Source: JBGOUJ01 sp041477005 (lineage in GTDB: Bacteria > Acidobacteriota > Terriglobia > Bryobacterales > JACQDG01). From it: a stretch of DNA of 12,227 nt. The stretch covers positions 1-12,227 of the forward strand of contig JBGOUJ010000181.1 in the NCBI GenBank assembly GCA_041477005.1. The letters run 5' to 3'. The stretch's first letter is position 1. The number at the start of each line of letters is the position of its first letter. Position numbers and translations under genes: made by a program. Below the pieces are notes generated by a model. It saw only the letters and a list, made by a program, of their open reading frames with translations. It made no database searches and had not been told where the DNA came from. This document shows positions 1 to 6,667 of the stretch, piece by piece.

Positions 1-207
1 CCCCTGTCCCCGACCACGCTCCCGATCGCCGCCAACATCGGCGGCGCCGCGGCCGTCGTGCAGTTCCTCGGCCTGACACCGGGATTCGTCGGGCTGGCCC
101 AAGCCAACGTTCAGATCCCGTCCACCGTCACGCCGGGCGACGCCGTGGGGATCTTCATCGGCCTCGGCGGCCAGGCCGGGAACACGGCGACTATCTCGGT
201 TAAGTAG
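1..207 (+). CDS. C-terminal end of a TIGR03437-type domain protein (5' partial)
   Basis: The frame is open from the first base and ends at TAG 205-207, giving the last 68 residues of a protein that starts outside the window. The peptide contains an IGGAAAVVQFLGLTPGFVGL stretch followed by QANVQIPSTVTPGDAV and a GGQAGN near the end. This matches, from memory, the C-terminal domain TIGR03437, which sits at the end of many large secreted or surface proteins in Solibacter-like Acidobacteria and has no known biochemical role. The N-terminal part, which would define the protein, is not visible. No hairpin terminator is evident after the stop. The family call is recognition of the pattern, not a profile search. 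Confidence 0.82.
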   Translation, partial: PLSPTTLPIAANIGGAAAVVQFLGLTPGFVGLAQANVQIPSTVTPGDAVGIFIGLGGQAGNTATISVK

Positions 208-224
208 GCAAGTCCCTTGTTCCC

Positions 225-250
225 GTCCTGTTTCCCTGTTTTCCTGTTTC
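225..250. repeat. 8-bp pyrimidine-rich tandem repeat, three copies
   Basis: CCTGTTT occurs at 227-233, 235-241 and 243-249, an exact 8-bp period in a C/T-rich stretch just after the stop of the upstream gene. It lies in the 158-bp leader between the TIGR03437 gene and the amidohydrolase. No coding potential or strong hairpin goes with it. It may be a slippage-prone simple repeat or one end of a dispersed intergenic repeat. Confidence 0.6.
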
Positions 251-355
251 CCCGCAGCCCTGTCTTGTCACACCCGGTTGCGATATCATTGGCGGCGGGC
301 TTGGCAATCTGTAGCCCGTGCTTCGTCAGGTATGTTTGCAGCGCCTGAGGGCGCC

Positions 356-361
356 GAGGTG
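356..361 (+). promoter_or_regulatory. Shine-Dalgarno site favouring the GTG start at 366
   Basis: GAGGTG at 356-361 lies 4 nt before GTG 366. The other in-frame candidates for the amidohydrolase, GTG 318 and ATG 381, have no comparable site. This is the main reason for choosing 366 as the start. Confidence 0.5.
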
Positions 362-365
362 CACA

Positions 366-1802
366 GTGCCTCTGTGTTGGATGGTGGCCCCCCTGCTGCT
401 GGCAGCCCCGATGCTGCTGGTCGCAGACGACCGGCCGGAGATGCTCCGGCAGATGGACGCCCAGGCGCAGCACTTCGGTGACATTTCGCGCAGCATCTGG
501 GAGTTTGCCGAGGTCGGCTACCAGGAAGCGAAAAGCTCCGCTCTGCTGAAATCGGAGCTGCGGAGCGCGGGCTTCGAGATTCAGGAAAACATCGCGGGGA
601 TCCCGACGGCATTTTCGGCGAGCTGGGGCCAGGGCAAGCCGGTGATCGCGATTTTGGGCGAGTACGATGCGCTGCCGGGCCTGTCTCAGGATGCCGTGCC
701 TGGGAAAAAGCCGCGCGCCGCCGGAGCGCCGGGGCATGGCTGCGGGCACAACCTGCTGGGCGCCGCTTCGGCGTTCGCGGCCGTCACCGTTAAGAACTAT
801 CTCGCTTCTCATAAGGCGCCGGGGACGATTCGCTTCTATGGAACGCCCGCCGAGGAGGGCGGCTCCGCAAAGGTGTACATGGTGCGGGCCGGGGCGTTCC
901 GGGATTGCGACGTCGTGCTGACCTGGCATCCCGGCAACCAGAACCGCGCCAGCCGGCGCAGCTCTCTCGCCAACATCTCCGCCAAGTTCCGGTTCTACGG
1001 CAAGCCCGCGCACGCTGCGGCGTCGCCGGACATGGGGCGATCGGCGCTGGACGCCATCATGGTGATGAACGTGGCCGCGGAGATGCTGCGGGAGCACGTG
1101 CCGGAGGCCACCCGCATTCACTACATCATTACCAACGGCGGAGCGGCGCCGAATGTGGTGCCTGATTTTGCGGAGGCTTACTACTACGCCCGGCACCCCG
1201 ACATGCGTACCCTCGACGGCATCTGGTCGCGCATCGTCAAATGCGCCGAAGCCGGAGCGCTGGCCACGGAAACACGAATGGAGATGCAACTGGTCGGCAG
1301 CGTTTATAACGTGCTGCCGAACGACGCTCTCACCGCTCTGCTCGAGAAGAACCTGCGCACCGTCGGCGGCGTCCACTATACGGCGGAAGAGCAGACCTTC
1401 GCCGAAAAGCTGCGGACCAGTTTCACGGCCGGCCGCGACGCCCCGCTCGGCAGCCAGGAACAGGTGCAGCGGCCCGAGGACGGCTACGATTCCGCCTCGA
1501 CCGACGTCGGTGACGTAAGCTGGAGCCTGCCCACGGCGCAGTTCCGCGCGGCGACATTCGTCCCCGGCACGCCCGGCCATAGCTGGCAGTCGGCGGCGTG
1601 CTCCGGCTCCAGCATCGGGCGAAAAGGCTTGGTGGTCGCCGCGAAGACGCTGGCTCTGACGGCTGTCGATCTATACAGCGATCCCGAGCAGGTGGCGGCG
1701 GCGCGGGCTAGTTTCGAGAAACGGCGGGCCGGCCACGAATACCGCTCGCGCATTCCGGCCGATCAAAAGCCCCCGCTCAATTACCGGGACAAATCAAACT
1801 GA
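366..1802 (+). CDS. M20 family amidohydrolase, AbgB-like (p-aminobenzoyl-glutamate hydrolase subunit B type)
   Basis: The product is a zinc-dependent M20 peptidase/amidohydrolase of about 478 residues, close to the length of E. coli AbgB. With 366 as start, the expected metal ligands are all present: C126 and H128 in HGCGHN, E164 in PAEEGG, H188 in TWHPGN and H405 in PGHSWQ. A dimerisation insert lies at about residues 201-314. The segments SALDAIMVM, ITNGGAAPNVV and STDVGDVSW closely follow AbgB as remembered. Such enzymes cleave amide bonds of N-acyl amino acids or aminobenzoyl-glutamate; the substrate here is unknown. No partner AbgA gene is nearby, so it probably acts as a single-chain homomer. 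The start is uncertain: GTG 318 gives an arginine-rich leader, GTG 366 has the best ribosome site, and ATG 381 is the first ATG. All three leave a hydrophobic segment (VAPLLLAAPMLLVA), suggesting export, whereas E. coli AbgB has none. Confidence 0.88.
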   Translation: MPLCWMVAPLLLAAPMLLVADDRPEMLRQMDAQAQHFGDISRSIWEFAEVGYQEAKSSALLKSELRSAGFEIQENIAGIPTAFSASWGQGKPVIAILGEYDALPGLSQDAVPGKKPRAAGAPGHGCGHNLLGAASAFAAVTVKNYLASHKAPGTIRFYGTPAEEGGSAKVYMVRAGAFRDCDVVLTWHPGNQNRASRRSSLANISAKFRFYGKPAHAAASPDMGRSALDAIMVMNVAAEMLREHVPEATRIHYIITNGGAAPNVVPDFAEAYYYARHPDMRTLDGIWSRIVKCAEAGALATETRMEMQLVGSVYNVLPNDALTALLEKNLRTVGGVHYTAEEQTFAEKLRTSFTAGRDAPLGSQEQVQRPEDGYDSASTDVGDVSWSLPTAQFRAATFVPGTPGHSWQSAACSGSSIGRKGLVVAAKTLALTAVDLYSDPEQVAAARASFEKRRAGHEYRSRIPADQKPPLNYRDKSN

Positions 1803-1871
1803 ACCCACCGCAGACCCCGGGCCGCGGCGTAACCGCAGCCGTCCTTGCGCTCTTTGTGCGAAATCTTTCGA
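1803..1871. other. Non-coding stretch after the amidohydrolase
   Basis: No gene is supported here. Read on the minus strand, the part next to the permease remnant contains GATTTCGCACAAAGAGCGCA (1840s-1850s), similar in style to short dispersed intergenic repeats of the 'gcaaagggcgcaaag' kind that I recall from Acidobacteria. No terminator hairpin is clear. Confidence 0.3.
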
Positions 1872-2223
1872 TCACTTGTGCCGCAACGCCGCCATCGGAT
1901 CCACGCGCGTGGCTCTGCCGGCAGGGATGTACGCGCACGGCGACAAACGAGAAGGGCGCCGGGTTCTGGAGCGCAGGCACGTAGATCTCGGTGGCGTTCT
2001 TGTCGCTGAGGCCGAATCGCTTGATGTCGCCCACGATCCCCACGATCTGGCGCGAGACCGGCGCGCCGTGAGCCGACCGGCCCGGGGCCACCGTCTCGAC
2101 CACCACATGCCGGCCGAGCGGGTCCTGGTTGGGCCAGAATCGCCGGGCGACGGTCTGGCTGATGAGGGCGGCCGGGGCGCTCTGCGCCGTGTCCTGCGCG
2201 GTGAAATAGCGCCCTCGCACCAG
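1872..2223 (-). pseudogene. Remnant of an ADOP/MacB-like ABC transporter permease
   Basis: On the minus strand, 2223 down to about 1930 encodes a piece of the periplasmic part of an ADOP-type permease: LVRGRYFTAQD, then ISQTVARRFWPNQDPLGRHV, then QIVGIVGDIKRFGL and EIYVPALQNP. At about 1930 the similarity leaves this frame and continues in another with YIPAGRATRVDPMAALRHK and a stop at 1872-1874, which is the normal extreme C-terminus of these permeases (compare the remembered PARRATRVDPMVALR). The segment between, normally holding the last transmembrane helices and well over 100 residues, is missing. The N-terminal several hundred residues are also gone. The result is a non-functional scar with a 5' truncation, an internal deletion and a frame change. 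Intact family members are about 800 residues long and belong to efflux-type ABC systems; they are very abundant in Solibacter-like genomes. Confidence 0.8.
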
Positions 2224-2257
2224 TCGGCCGCCTTCGGCAGCGCCGGCCTGATTACGC

Positions 2258-2263
2258 GATAAT
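2258..2263 (+). promoter_or_regulatory. Possible -10 element for the Tat oxidoreductase gene
   Basis: GATAAT at 2258-2263 differs from TATAAT by one base in otherwise GC-rich DNA and lies 28 bp before the preferred start at 2286. No good -35 hexamer is visible; TTCGGC at 2233-2238 is poor and at a long spacing. Treat it as a weak prediction. Confidence 0.25.
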
Positions 2264-2270
2264 GGTCCGA

Positions 2271-2276
2271 AGGGAG
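2271..2276 (+). promoter_or_regulatory. Shine-Dalgarno site selecting ATG 2286
   Basis: AGGGAG at 2271-2276 is 9 nt before ATG 2286. The earlier in-frame ATG at 2262 lies upstream of this site and would put eight residues before a well-placed Tat signal, so 2286 is preferred. Confidence 0.6.
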
Positions 2277-2285
2277 AAAACGCTC

Positions 2286-3407
2286 ATGAGCACGCGCCGC
2301 AAGTTTGTGCAATCCGCTTCCGCCGCCGCCGGCTGGATGATCGTGAAGCCCCAGTCGGTCCGCGGCTCCCAAGCCAACTCCGCCGTGACCGTCGGCCTGG
2401 TCGGCGTCGGCGGCCGCGGCACTTACGACGCGGGCCTCTTCGTCAAGGATTCCCGCTCCCGCGTCACCGCCCTCTGCGACCTGTTCGACGACCGCCTCGA
2501 CCAGGGCGCCACCAGGCTCAAGCTCGAGAAGCCCGCGCTCTATAAGGACTTCGAGAAGCTGCTCGCCTCCAACCTCGACGCGGTTGTGATCGCCACGCCC
2601 CCCTTCGAGCACCCCCGCATGTTGGAAGCCGCCGTCCAGTCCCGCAAGCACATCTACTGCGAAAAGCCCATGGGCGTTGACGCCGCCGGCTGCCGCCGCG
2701 CGATGGCCGCCGCCAAAAAGGCTGACCCCGCTAAGAACCTCTTCGTCGGCTTCCAGCAGCGCTACGGCCCCGTTTATCTCGAAGCCTACAAGCGCCTCCA
2801 GGAAGGCCAGATCGGCGAGCTGGCCGCCGTTCGCGGCGCCTGGATCAGCGGCAATCCATTTCAGAAGAGGCCCTACCCTCCGGATGTCGAGCGCCTCCGC
2901 AACTGGTTTTGCTACAAGGATTACTCCGGCGACATCATCGTCGAGCAGGACTGCCACAACTTCGACGTCTTCCACTGGTTCCTCGGCGCTCTGCCCCTCC
3001 GCGCCGTCGGCTGGGGCGGACGCAAGGTCCGCACCGAGCTCGAGATCCTCGACCACCTGAGCGTGATCTTCGAGTTTCCCCACGGCCTTCAGGTCACCTA
3101 CGAGGCCAACCAGCTCACCCCGGCCGGTTTCTCGAACGTCGGCGAGCAATTCACCGGCGCCAAGGGCACCCTGGCCACGTCGCGCGCCGAGATGGTCCAC
3201 TACAAGGGCCGCAATGACGCCGAGACCATCAAGTCCCCCCGTGACATCACCATCGACGCGGTAGAGACGTTCCTGTCGAACATCTTGAGCGGCAAGGTGG
3301 AGAACGCCGGCGTGCGCTCGGCCGAAAGCACGCTGATCGCGATTCTAGGACGCACGGCCGTCTACACGGGTCGGGAGGCCAGTTGGAACGACGTCGCCAA
3401 CTCCTGA
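2286..3407 (+). CDS. Gfo/Idh/MocA family oxidoreductase with Tat signal peptide
   Basis: From ATG 2286 the product is 373 residues, a normal length. Residues 3-8, TRRKFV, form a twin-arginine motif followed by a short hydrophobic stretch (SASAAAGWMIV), predicting export of the folded, cofactor-bound enzyme. The Rossmann domain begins at about residue 34, with a GxGGRG dinucleotide motif at residues 40-45. The family EKP motif is at 126-128 in YCEKPMG, and a conserved EQDCHNFD lies at 220-227, where the family's catalytic His/Asp residues are found. The C-terminal half is the alpha/beta substrate domain. These enzymes oxidise or reduce sugars, inositols or related polyols using NAD(P); exported Tat forms are common in Acidobacteria and Planctomycetes, usually with unknown substrates. 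The gene overlaps the next one by 25 nt, suggesting joint expression. ATG 2262 is an alternative start. Confidence 0.9.
   Translation: MSTRRKFVQSASAAAGWMIVKPQSVRGSQANSAVTVGLVGVGGRGTYDAGLFVKDSRSRVTALCDLFDDRLDQGATRLKLEKPALYKDFEKLLASNLDAVVIATPPFEHPRMLEAAVQSRKHIYCEKPMGVDAAGCRRAMAAAKKADPAKNLFVGFQQRYGPVYLEAYKRLQEGQIGELAAVRGAWISGNPFQKRPYPPDVERLRNWFCYKDYSGDIIVEQDCHNFDVFHWFLGALPLRAVGWGGRKVRTELEILDHLSVIFEFPHGLQVTYEANQLTPAGFSNVGEQFTGAKGTLATSRAEMVHYKGRNDAETIKSPRDITIDAVETFLSNILSGKVENAGVRSAESTLIAILGRTAVYTGREASWNDVANS
3373..3378 (+). promoter_or_regulatory. Shine-Dalgarno site for the TTG start at 3383
   Basis: GGGAGG at 3373-3378, inside the end of the oxidoreductase gene, is 4 nt before TTG 3383. Together with the signal peptide encoded immediately after, it supports the unusual TTG start and translational coupling. 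Confidence 0.55.
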
Positions 3408-6151
3408 TCTCCCTGCTGTTGTGTCTGACCGGCCCACGGCTGGCCCAAACAGGGCCGGCCCAAACAACGCCGGCCCAAACCGCGCCGGCTCAAACAACGC
3501 CGGCTCAAACCGCGCCGGCTCAAACAACGCCGGCTCAAACCGCGCCGGCTCAAACAACGCCGGCTCAAACAACGCCGGCCCAAGCCGCGCTGGCCGAAGC
3601 CGCGCCGGCTCAAACAGGGCCAGCCCAAAAGCCGGCCACAGAAGACCCGCCGGCAGTGACGCCCTCCGAGACTCCGCAGACCGAAAGCGCCAGGCCTCTG
3701 CCCGAAACCGAGGACAACTCCGCCGGCGCCAGCAAGCGCAACGAAAACGTCTACATCAACCGCATCGACACCGGCTTCATCAAGGAGCTCAACGTCCGCC
3801 TCGGTGACAACGTCACGATCGTTGAGCCCGAGGTCGATCGCCGCAACTACGCCACCGAGCACGGCCAGCCGCCGAGCGACGTGATCTATTTCAAGCCCGC
3901 GCCGCTCACCCGCTGGCACGGCAACCTGTTCGAAGAGCACCGCAACAGCGTCTTCAACGCGCGGACGTTTTTTCAGGTCGGCCCCGTCCAGCCTTCGTAC
4001 CAGAACTCCTACGGCGGCTCGGTCGGCGGCCCTGTCGATTCCCAGACCAGCTTCAGCGTGGAGCTGGCCCAGCGCAAGATCCGCGGCATGGTCAATGGCA
4101 ACGTGTTAGTGCCGCTCCCCTCCGAGCGCACGCCGCTGGCCACCGATCCGCACCTGCGCGCCATCGTCCAAAGCTATCTCAACGCTTACCCCAACGTGCT
4201 CCCCAACCGGACCGACTTCGATCCCCGCGCTCTCAACACCAACTCGCCGCAGACCATCGACGAAACGCGCGGCCTGATCACCGCCGACCGCAAGCTCACC
4301 GACCGCGCCCGGCTGACGTTTTCCTACGCCGGCCAGCACCAGTACGTCAACGCCTTTGAGCTGGTCGCCGGGCAGAACCCCGACACCGACGTCGGCGCCC
4401 AGGTGGGAAAGCTATCGCTGCTACGGGAGAGTTCCCACGGCGCTTGGGACACCGGCGTCGGCTTCCTGCGAACCAAGTCCCTGCTTGTGCCCGAGCCCAA
4501 CGCCGTCGGCCCCAACGTCCGCATGGGCCACAATCTCGAGGAGCTGGGCCCCACCAGCGAATTCCCCGTCGACCGCGCCCAAAACGTTTTCCGCGGCGGC
4601 ACCCAGTTCCTTCGCCTGCACGGCGCCCACCGCATCGTTTTCGGCGCCGAGTTCTATCGCTACCAGTTGAACGGCATCGAAACCAAGAACCAGCGCCCGG
4701 TCATTACCTTTGGCAACAACTTCGGCCGCGACCTGATCGCCAACCTGCGGCTCGGCACGCCGACCCTTTACGAGATCAGCACCGGCGAGCTGAGCCGCGG
4801 CTTCCGCAATTCCGCCTGGCAATTCTTCCTCGGCGACACCTGGACTGCCACCCGGCAACTGCAGTTAACTCTCGGCGTTCGTTACGGCCTGGAATCCACG
4901 CCCCACGAGGTGCAGAACAAAACCACCATCCCCTACGGCTGCGACTGCAACAACGTCAGCCCCATCGTGGCCCTGGCCTACTCGCTCCCCGACGGCTCGG
5001 TGATCCGCGCCAGCTACACGCTTTCCTACGGCCAGATCTACCCGGTGACCTTCCAGCAGGCGCGCTTCAACCCTCCCGCCGTGATTGCCTATCAGGTCGC
5101 CAACCCCGACCTGGTTAACCCCCTGGCCGGCGTCACACCCGACCGCAGCGCCCTGGTGCTGATTGATAAGAACCTGGTCGCTCCCTATGCCAACCAGTAC
5201 AACTTTTCCTGGGAACGGCCATTAATTGGTAAGACCCATATAAAGCTGGGCTACGTCGGCAGCCGCACCGTGAAGATCCCGGTGCAACTGGCCGGCAACC
5301 GCGCCGCGCCGGCGCCCGGCATTGCTCTGACCACCGAAACCATCAACCAGCGCCGCCCCGACCCCCGCTACTACGAGGTCGGCCGCATCTTCAACAACGG
5401 CATCGCCTATCTCGACGCCGCCCAGGTCGTCCTCGAGACGCCGCGCACCCGCGGCCTGCTGCTGCGCATCAATTACACTTTCAGCAAAGCCATCGACACC
5501 GGCGCCGACTACGCCTTCACCGCCGCCAACCAGGACGCCGCCCGCGGCCGCTCGCAGTTCGAGAACGACATCTGGCACGACAAGAAGGGCCTCAGCGATT
5601 TCGACGGCACGCATTACTTCCTGGCTCAGTACTCCTATCTGATACCGTCCCCGGCGGAGAGCCTTCGCCGCGTGTTCGGCGGCTGGGAAATCTCCGGCGC
5701 CACTCTGGTGAAGTCCGGCACCCCTCTCACCCTTTACATCGGCTCCGACGCCCCCGGCTTCGGCAACGTCGACGGCAGCCCGTCCGAGCGGCCCAACATC
5801 CTGGACCCCTCCATCCTGGGCAAAACCATCGACAACCCCAACACCGCCCCGCTGATCCTCAGCCGTGACAAATTCGCCTACATCACCCCCGGCCAGCTCC
5901 GCGGCAACCTCGGCCGCGGCGCCTTCCGCAAGGACGGCATCCGCAACTTCAACCTCGCCCTGCAGCGCACCTTCCTGCTGCCCGGCAACCACGACCGCAC
6001 GCTCGCCTTCCGCGCCGAGGCGTTCAACGCCTTCAACCACCCGCAATTCGACGAGCCCCAGCGCAACCTCACCTCGCCGGCTTTCGGCAAGATCACCAAT
6101 ACCCTCAACGACGGCCGCATCTTCCAGCTCGGCCTCCGTTTCGGCTTTTGA
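3383..6151 (+). CDS. Oar-like TonB-dependent outer-membrane beta-barrel protein, plug-poor, with pentapeptide-repeat N-terminus
   Basis: The 922-residue product starts at TTG 3383 with a clear Sec signal peptide: MERRR, hydrophobic LLISLLLCL, and probable cleavage after PRLA (residue 21). Residues 22-81 are twelve pentads of the type QTxPA, and residues 82-115 are Pro/Glu-rich. From about residue 120 (ENVYINRID, KELNVRLG) to 218 it resembles only the last part of an Oar-type plug, including RWHGNLFEEHRNSVFNARTFF and GGSVGGPV. The rest is an Oar-like barrel ending in QLGLRFGF, a terminal-Phe signal for the BAM machinery. The carboxypeptidase-regulatory domain and most of the plug found in typical Oar proteins of 1000 or more residues are absent. 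The features RTPLATDPHLRAIV, NTNSPQTID, FELVAGQNPDTD and IPYGCDCNN fit a subfamily I recall from Solibacterales. Its likely role is substrate uptake or surface function in the outer membrane; the substrate is unknown. It overlaps the upstream oxidoreductase gene by 25 nt. Confidence 0.88.
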   Translation: MERRRQLLISLLLCLTGPRLAQTGPAQTTPAQTAPAQTTPAQTAPAQTTPAQTAPAQTTPAQTTPAQAALAEAAPAQTGPAQKPATEDPPAVTPSETPQTESARPLPETEDNSAGASKRNENVYINRIDTGFIKELNVRLGDNVTIVEPEVDRRNYATEHGQPPSDVIYFKPAPLTRWHGNLFEEHRNSVFNARTFFQVGPVQPSYQNSYGGSVGGPVDSQTSFSVELAQRKIRGMVNGNVLVPLPSERTPLATDPHLRAIVQSYLNAYPNVLPNRTDFDPRALNTNSPQTIDETRGLITADRKLTDRARLTFSYAGQHQYVNAFELVAGQNPDTDVGAQVGKLSLLRESSHGAWDTGVGFLRTKSLLVPEPNAVGPNVRMGHNLEELGPTSEFPVDRAQNVFRGGTQFLRLHGAHRIVFGAEFYRYQLNGIETKNQRPVITFGNNFGRDLIANLRLGTPTLYEISTGELSRGFRNSAWQFFLGDTWTATRQLQLTLGVRYGLESTPHEVQNKTTIPYGCDCNNVSPIVALAYSLPDGSVIRASYTLSYGQIYPVTFQQARFNPPAVIAYQVANPDLVNPLAGVTPDRSALVLIDKNLVAPYANQYNFSWERPLIGKTHIKLGYVGSRTVKIPVQLAGNRAAPAPGIALTTETINQRRPDPRYYEVGRIFNNGIAYLDAAQVVLETPRTRGLLLRINYTFSKAIDTGADYAFTAANQDAARGRSQFENDIWHDKKGLSDFDGTHYFLAQYSYLIPSPAESLRRVFGGWEISGATLVKSGTPLTLYIGSDAPGFGNVDGSPSERPNILDPSILGKTIDNPNTAPLILSRDKFAYITPGQLRGNLGRGAFRKDGIRNFNLALQRTFLLPGNHDRTLAFRAEAFNAFNHPQFDEPQRNLTSPAFGKITNTLNDGRIFQLGLRFGF
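3446..3625 (+). repeat. 15-bp in-frame tandem repeat, 12 copies (QTxPA pentads)
   Basis: Twelve consecutive 15-bp units from 3446 encode QTGPA, QTTPA, QTAPA and variants directly after the signal peptide. The central units alternate T and A at the third residue, giving a 30-bp higher-order period (for example CAAACAACGCCGGCT followed by CAAACCGCGCCGGCT). Units 10 and 11 (QAALA, EAAPA) are diverged. The near-identity of the central DNA copies indicates recent expansion by slippage or recombination, and copy number is likely to vary between strains. The array is a flexible Pro/Ala/Thr/Gln linker at the mature N-terminus. Confidence 0.93.
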
Positions 6152-6166
6152 GGTAGACTAGGGGCG

Positions 6167-6667
6167 ATGGCCGCTCATACTCAAATCTCGGTCGAAGAGT
6201 ATCTCCGGACCAGCTTCAAACCCGATCGCGACTACCTGGACGGCAAGATCGTGGAGAGAAACGTGGGAGATGATCCACACAGTAATGCCCAGGTGAATCT
6301 AGTAGGTTTCTTCTATGTCCTTCGGAACCGGCTGGGGCTTCGCATACGATCGGAAATCCGCATGCGGCTGGCCCCGAGGCTATACCGCATAGCCGACGTC
6401 GCCATCTTTGCCGGCGACAAGCCGCCCGAGAGGGTCCCCTCTCAGCCCCCCCTGATCGCCATCGAGATTCTCTCGCCTGACGACCGTTACAGCGAGGTGC
6501 TGGCCAAACTCGAAGATTACCGCTCCTGGGGCGTGCGCCACGTCTGGTTCGTCGATCCGCTGCTCCGCAAGCTCCACACCTACGACGCCACGGGCCTTCA
6601 CGAAGCCGCGGCCTTCTCCGTTCCGGAACACGACATCGAGATTCCGGCCGCAGCGATCTTCGAGTGA
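6167..6667 (+). CDS. Uma2 family (DUF820) PD-(D/E)XK nuclease-like protein
   Basis: The product is 166 residues, slightly shorter than the usual 180-200. It starts at ATG 6167, 15 nt after the barrel gene's stop, with only a weak ribosome site (AGGGGC). It opens with the family's SVEEYL and YLDGKIVER, then has ADVAIF (D77), IAIEILSPDDR (E100) and a lysine at 114 in the AKLEDYRSWGV segment before HVWFVDP. D77, E100 and K114 are the expected acidic and basic residues of the PD-(D/E)XK-like fold. Uma2 proteins are very abundant in cyanobacteria, Acidobacteria and other environmental bacteria; they have a restriction-endonuclease-like fold, but their function is not established. The stop overlaps the next gene's start as GTGA, so the two are likely translated together. 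Confidence 0.9.
   Translation: MAAHTQISVEEYLRTSFKPDRDYLDGKIVERNVGDDPHSNAQVNLVGFFYVLRNRLGLRIRSEIRMRLAPRLYRIADVAIFAGDKPPERVPSQPPLIAIEILSPDDRYSEVLAKLEDYRSWGVRHVWFVDPLLRKLHTYDATGLHEAAAFSVPEHDIEIPAAAIFE

Noticed and set aside
265..289. TTGTCA (265-270) and TATCAT (284-289) as a promoter for the amidohydrolase.
   Set aside because: The hexamers are only 13 bp apart, too short for a normal sigma-70 type promoter, and no better pairing was found.
111..1580. A long minus-strand open frame opposite the amidohydrolase.
   Set aside because: It is arginine/glycine-rich with no recognisable domain, and lies opposite a gene with all catalytic residues intact; it is a composition artefact.
1872..3200. A 442-codon minus-strand open frame antisense to the Tat oxidoreductase.
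   Set aside because: It is a high-GC shadow of the oxidoreductase gene; only its last 19 codons have family similarity, and these belong to the permease remnant.
3345..3940. Open frames on both strands over the 15-bp repeat that read as pentapeptide repeats (FEPAL/FEPAR, CLSRR, AGSNN).
   Set aside because: A 15-bp repeat without stop words stays open in several frames, so each frame reads as a pentad repeat. Only the frame from TTG 3383 has a ribosome site, signal peptide and long homologous continuation.
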